From: an uncultured Oscillospiraceae bacterium
Lineage (GTDB): Bacteria > Bacillota > Clostridia > Oscillospirales > Oscillospiraceae
Direction of reading: 5' to 3'
Length of the DNA: 51,453 bases
NCBI GenBank assembly: GCA_934630495.1
Contig: CAKTVW010000014.1
Location: forward strand, 1-51,453
Shown here: one piece after another, positions 49,538-51,453 of the stretch
Numbering within the stretch: the stretch's first letter is position 1
How the letters are laid out: each line of letters begins with the position of its first letter
The notes under the pieces: generated by a model
Databases searched by the model: none
Seen by the model: the letters and a program-made list of their open reading frames with translations, nothing else
Told to the model about the DNA's origin: nothing
Made by a program: the position numbers and the translations under genes

Positions 49538-50431
49538 ATGCAGAATACGATCAGCACTGCAATGGCGAGCTTTTGCCGTTCCATGCAGCTTTCCGAGGCA
49601 ATGCGCCTGATAAAGGACGCGGGCTTTGACTCTCTCGACTTTCCGTTCAGCGCCTACAGCCGCAGTGCAGCCGACCCGATGCCCATGGAATCGTGGCGCG
49701 GCTGGGTAAAAGAGGTGGAACGGCTTTCCCGTGCGCTTTCTCTGCCGATCACACAGGCACATGCGACATGGGAGCAGGCGATCCCGGAGGATTTTCGCTA
49801 CGAAGCGCCGCACGAGATCTATGAACGGACGTTGGAGGCATGTGGAATGCTGGACTGCCGTCAGCTCATATTCCATCCGCTGCGGCATACCGGTCGGATC
49901 GACAGCGAATCCGTGCGCCGCCGCATTCATGATTGGAATGTCCGCTGGTTTCACGATCTGCTGCCCCTTGCCGAACGCTATAACGTGACGATCAATTTGG
50001 AAAACACCTTTGATTCCCACCATACGCAGCAGCCCGGCGACGCGCCCTACCCCTATACCCGTGCGGAGGATATGCTGGCGCTGATGCACGATATCGGCAG
50101 CGCGCGTGTACAGCTCTGCCTCGATACGGGCCACGCCAATATCGAAGCACAGGATATCCCGGCGATGATCCGCGCTTTTCGGGGAAATCTTGCAACCGTT
50201 CATCTCAACGACAATTACGGGCGCATTGCGCCGGTCTATGAGGACCTGCATCTGTTCCCAGGCAGCGGGCGGATCGAATGGACGCCGATTTTTGAGGCGC
50301 TGCGAGAGATCGGCTTCCGCGGGCCGCTCAATATAGAGCCGATCGCGGAGCTGAAGCGGATGCCGAACGAGATCCGCCGCATCCAGCTTCGCGCCGCAGC
50401 CGATACACTGCGCGCGCTGACACAGCTGTAA
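49538..50431 (+). CDS. Sugar phosphate isomerase/epimerase-like TIM-barrel protein
   Basis: 297 residues of the xylose-isomerase-like TIM barrel (AP_endonuc_2) family. Metal-ligand positions are visible: Glu in INLENTF, Asp/His in LDTGHAN, His in TVHLNDN and Glu in NIEPI near the end. Members isomerise or epimerise sugars, inositols or tagatose/ribulose-type substrates; the substrate cannot be named here. The start at 49538 is chosen because AGGAG lies seven bases before it, in preference to ATG 49520. It has its own promoter and appears monocistronic. Confidence 0.87.
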   Translation: MQNTISTAMASFCRSMQLSEAMRLIKDAGFDSLDFPFSAYSRSAADPMPMESWRGWVKEVERLSRALSLPITQAHATWEQAIPEDFRYEAPHEIYERTLEACGMLDCRQLIFHPLRHTGRIDSESVRRRIHDWNVRWFHDLLPLAERYNVTINLENTFDSHHTQQPGDAPYPYTRAEDMLALMHDIGSARVQLCLDTGHANIEAQDIPAMIRAFRGNLATVHLNDNYGRIAPVYEDLHLFPGSGRIEWTPIFEALREIGFRGPLNIEPIAELKRMPNEIRRIQLRAAADTLRALTQL

Positions 50432-50732
50432 TGATGCATTATATGACCGGCTTTCGCGCTTGCACGGGATATACGCGGTGACTGCCGCGTTGAACCAACG
50501 CATCCGTCGAACCGAAAATAAATAGAGTAAGAAAAGTTAATATGCGTCTGTTTCGTCATATTTCGACAGGCTAGAGATTTTATAATATTCTTGTTCCGAG
50601 GAAAAAGAACGGGTCATTTTGTTATGTAAACTAATGTGCTTGCAGAGAATGACTTAATTATCCAAAATCGACAGCGAATTAGCCGTTTTCTACTTCATTT
50701 GGACAAGTTACAAGCAAATGTAAAATTTTCAC
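50432..50732 (+). other. AT-rich intergenic stretch without a supported gene
   Basis: A small CGCGG-CCGCG hairpin (50474-50489) lies 42 bases after the isomerase gene, without a T-run. The remainder to 50732 is markedly AT-richer than its surroundings and holds a TATAAT-like box near 50580 with no convincing -35. No open frame with a ribosome-binding site was found. Confidence 0.5.
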
Positions 50733-50761
50733 TTGACGTTTCTTCATGGACGTGTTATGAT
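50733..50761 (+). promoter_or_regulatory. Promoter for the right-edge secreted protein
   Basis: TTGACG (50733-50738), a 17-base spacer and TATGAT (50756-50761). The start codon is about 410 bases downstream, an unusually long leader. Confidence 0.75.
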
Positions 50762-50767
50762 CGACTA

Positions 50768-51179
50768 AGAAAATACAGGGTTATAGATAAAACTACATAG
50801 TTAAGACACAGCAGCCGTAATAATGCGCTTATGCATTTCACGGATTCATGAATCGATCCGCCTCGGCGGGTTATTCATATCTCCGCACGATCGGTTTAAC
50901 GGACGCCCTATCCATTTTCCGCAAAAGCTCCGCTCGACCGATCGCCTTTTCAGCGCTTTTCCCCGGCATCGCACCCTTTACCCGGCGTAAAGATCGATCT
51001 GCTCTCGCGGGCCGCGGCGATTTTCTGAACGGACGTCCGGATGGTTGAATGTGCCGCTCATCCGGCCGCTACTGCGCAGAAGAACGGCGTGTTTTCGTAC
51101 GGTGGATCAATGTTTACTGTCCCAGCATCGCATTTTCATCGCGTTTCCCCATCTCTAAAAAATCTATAAGGAGAAGTGA
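50768..51179 (+). promoter_or_regulatory. Long hairpin-rich 5' leader, unassigned
   Basis: Between the promoter and the secreted-protein start lie about 410 bases with several inverted repeats: GATTCATGAATC (50843-50854), CCGCC-GGCGG (50858-50869), CGATCGG with CCGATCG (50888-50894, 50938-50944), CTTTAC-GTAAAG (50976-50992) and CCGGATG with CATCCGG (51037-51043, 51059-51065). No known riboswitch consensus was recognised and no terminator T-run precedes the gene. A 66-codon open frame inside (50848-51048) lacks a ribosome-binding site. Confidence 0.5.
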
Positions 51180-51453
51180 ATGCAAATGACAAAGCGATTC
51201 CTGAGCCTGATTCTTGCATTGACCATGGTCGTTTCCATGTTCGCAGGGATCTCGATCAACGCAAGCGCTGCCTCTGTCAGCGGTACCTTTAAAAAGTACA
51301 CCGCTGAGACTGACGGCGCTCTTGTCGAAGGCGATTATCTGATCGTCTACGATGGCAAGGCAATGAAAGCGGAGGTCTCCTCCGGCAGACTGGCTTACGG
51401 CGAAGTGACGGCTACAGACGACGCCATTGCCAATCCCGACGAGAGCCTTGTCT
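51180..51453 (+). CDS. N-terminus of a secreted/surface protein (3' end outside window)
   Basis: The first 91 residues are visible. A signal peptide starts MQMTKRFLSLILALTMVVS and ends around INASAAS. The mature part begins with a beta-rich segment including ALVEGDYLIVYDG and LAYGEVTATDD, a pattern seen near the start of large clostridial surface and extracellular proteins with Ig-like or carbohydrate-associated domains. AAGGAG lies before the ATG. Because it is cut by the window edge, neither size nor function can be stated. The leader upstream is about 410 bases and highly structured. Confidence 0.85.
   Translation, partial: MQMTKRFLSLILALTMVVSMFAGISINASAASVSGTFKKYTAETDGALVEGDYLIVYDGKAMKAEVSSGRLAYGEVTATDDAIANPDESLV

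Noticed and set aside
50848..51048. 66-codon open frame in the leader of the right-edge gene
   Set aside because: No ribosome-binding site, Arg/Ser-rich composition, and it overlaps several inverted repeats that better explain the sequence.

Overview
The window looks like a chromosomal segment of a GC-rich, Gram-positive clostridial bacterium, most plausibly an Oscillospiraceae/Ruminococcaceae-type gut anaerobe. This is inferred from gene families and not from a marker gene. Supporting signs are strong AGGAGG ribosome-binding sites, sigma-A promoters with 17-bp spacers, an AddAB nuclease-helicase, an ECF transporter core beside truA, a ClpE-like ATPase, DUF1540, DUF1292 and DegV proteins, and very large surface proteins with a sortase-type C-terminus.

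Layout. 1-11833 (+): the 3' part of a giant cell-wall-anchored repeat protein, closed by two hairpins. 11999-20478 (-): a compact run transcribed leftward: RlmI-like methyltransferase, ecfA1, ecfA2, ecfT, truA, a membrane-anchored beta-propeller-like protein, a zinc-finger Clp ATPase and a HAD phosphatase. 20675-23284 (-): a bifunctional class A penicillin-binding protein with an unusual extracellular zinc-ribbon insertion. 23590-27128 (+): a small secreted protein, a DUF1292 protein, a 6S RNA, a membrane-anchored SurA/PrsA-like foldase and TcdA. 27421-36735 (+): a nine-gene lipid cluster holding an acyl ligase fused to a carrier domain, two PlsC-like acyltransferases, a free acyl carrier protein, two alpha/beta hydrolases, DegV/FakB, a GPH-type transporter and FakA. 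36823-37263 (+): a zinc-ribbon membrane protein. 37672-44419 (+): addB and addA. 44519-46026 (+): a probable yybP-ykoY (Mn2+) riboswitch and an ArsB/NhaD/SLC13-type permease. 46079-47794 (-): rpe and a YheC/D-like ATP-grasp protein. 47963-48133 (+): a DUF1540 mini-protein. 48575-49384 (-): a YihY-family membrane protein. 49538-50431 (+): a TIM-barrel sugar isomerase/epimerase. 50733-51453 (+): a promoter, a ~410-nt hairpin-rich leader and the start of another secreted protein.

How parts work together. The lipid cluster carries two activation routes for free fatty acids: AMP-ligase/ACP and FakA/FakB acyl-phosphate. It also has acyltransferases, membrane-tethered hydrolases and a transporter, so it looks like a dedicated lipid salvage or remodelling module whose product is unknown. 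The ECF genes supply the shared energising module for vitamin uptake; no S component is present here.

Most notable beyond the genes: a pair of over-90%-identical (by eye), inverted, multi-hairpin repeat elements (37276-37595 and 48226-48577) whose differences fall mainly in hairpin loops and the unpaired 5' segment; a riboswitch with a mutually exclusive terminator in front of an ion permease; and the long structured leader at the right edge. No tRNA, rRNA, CRISPR array, transposase or phage gene was seen.
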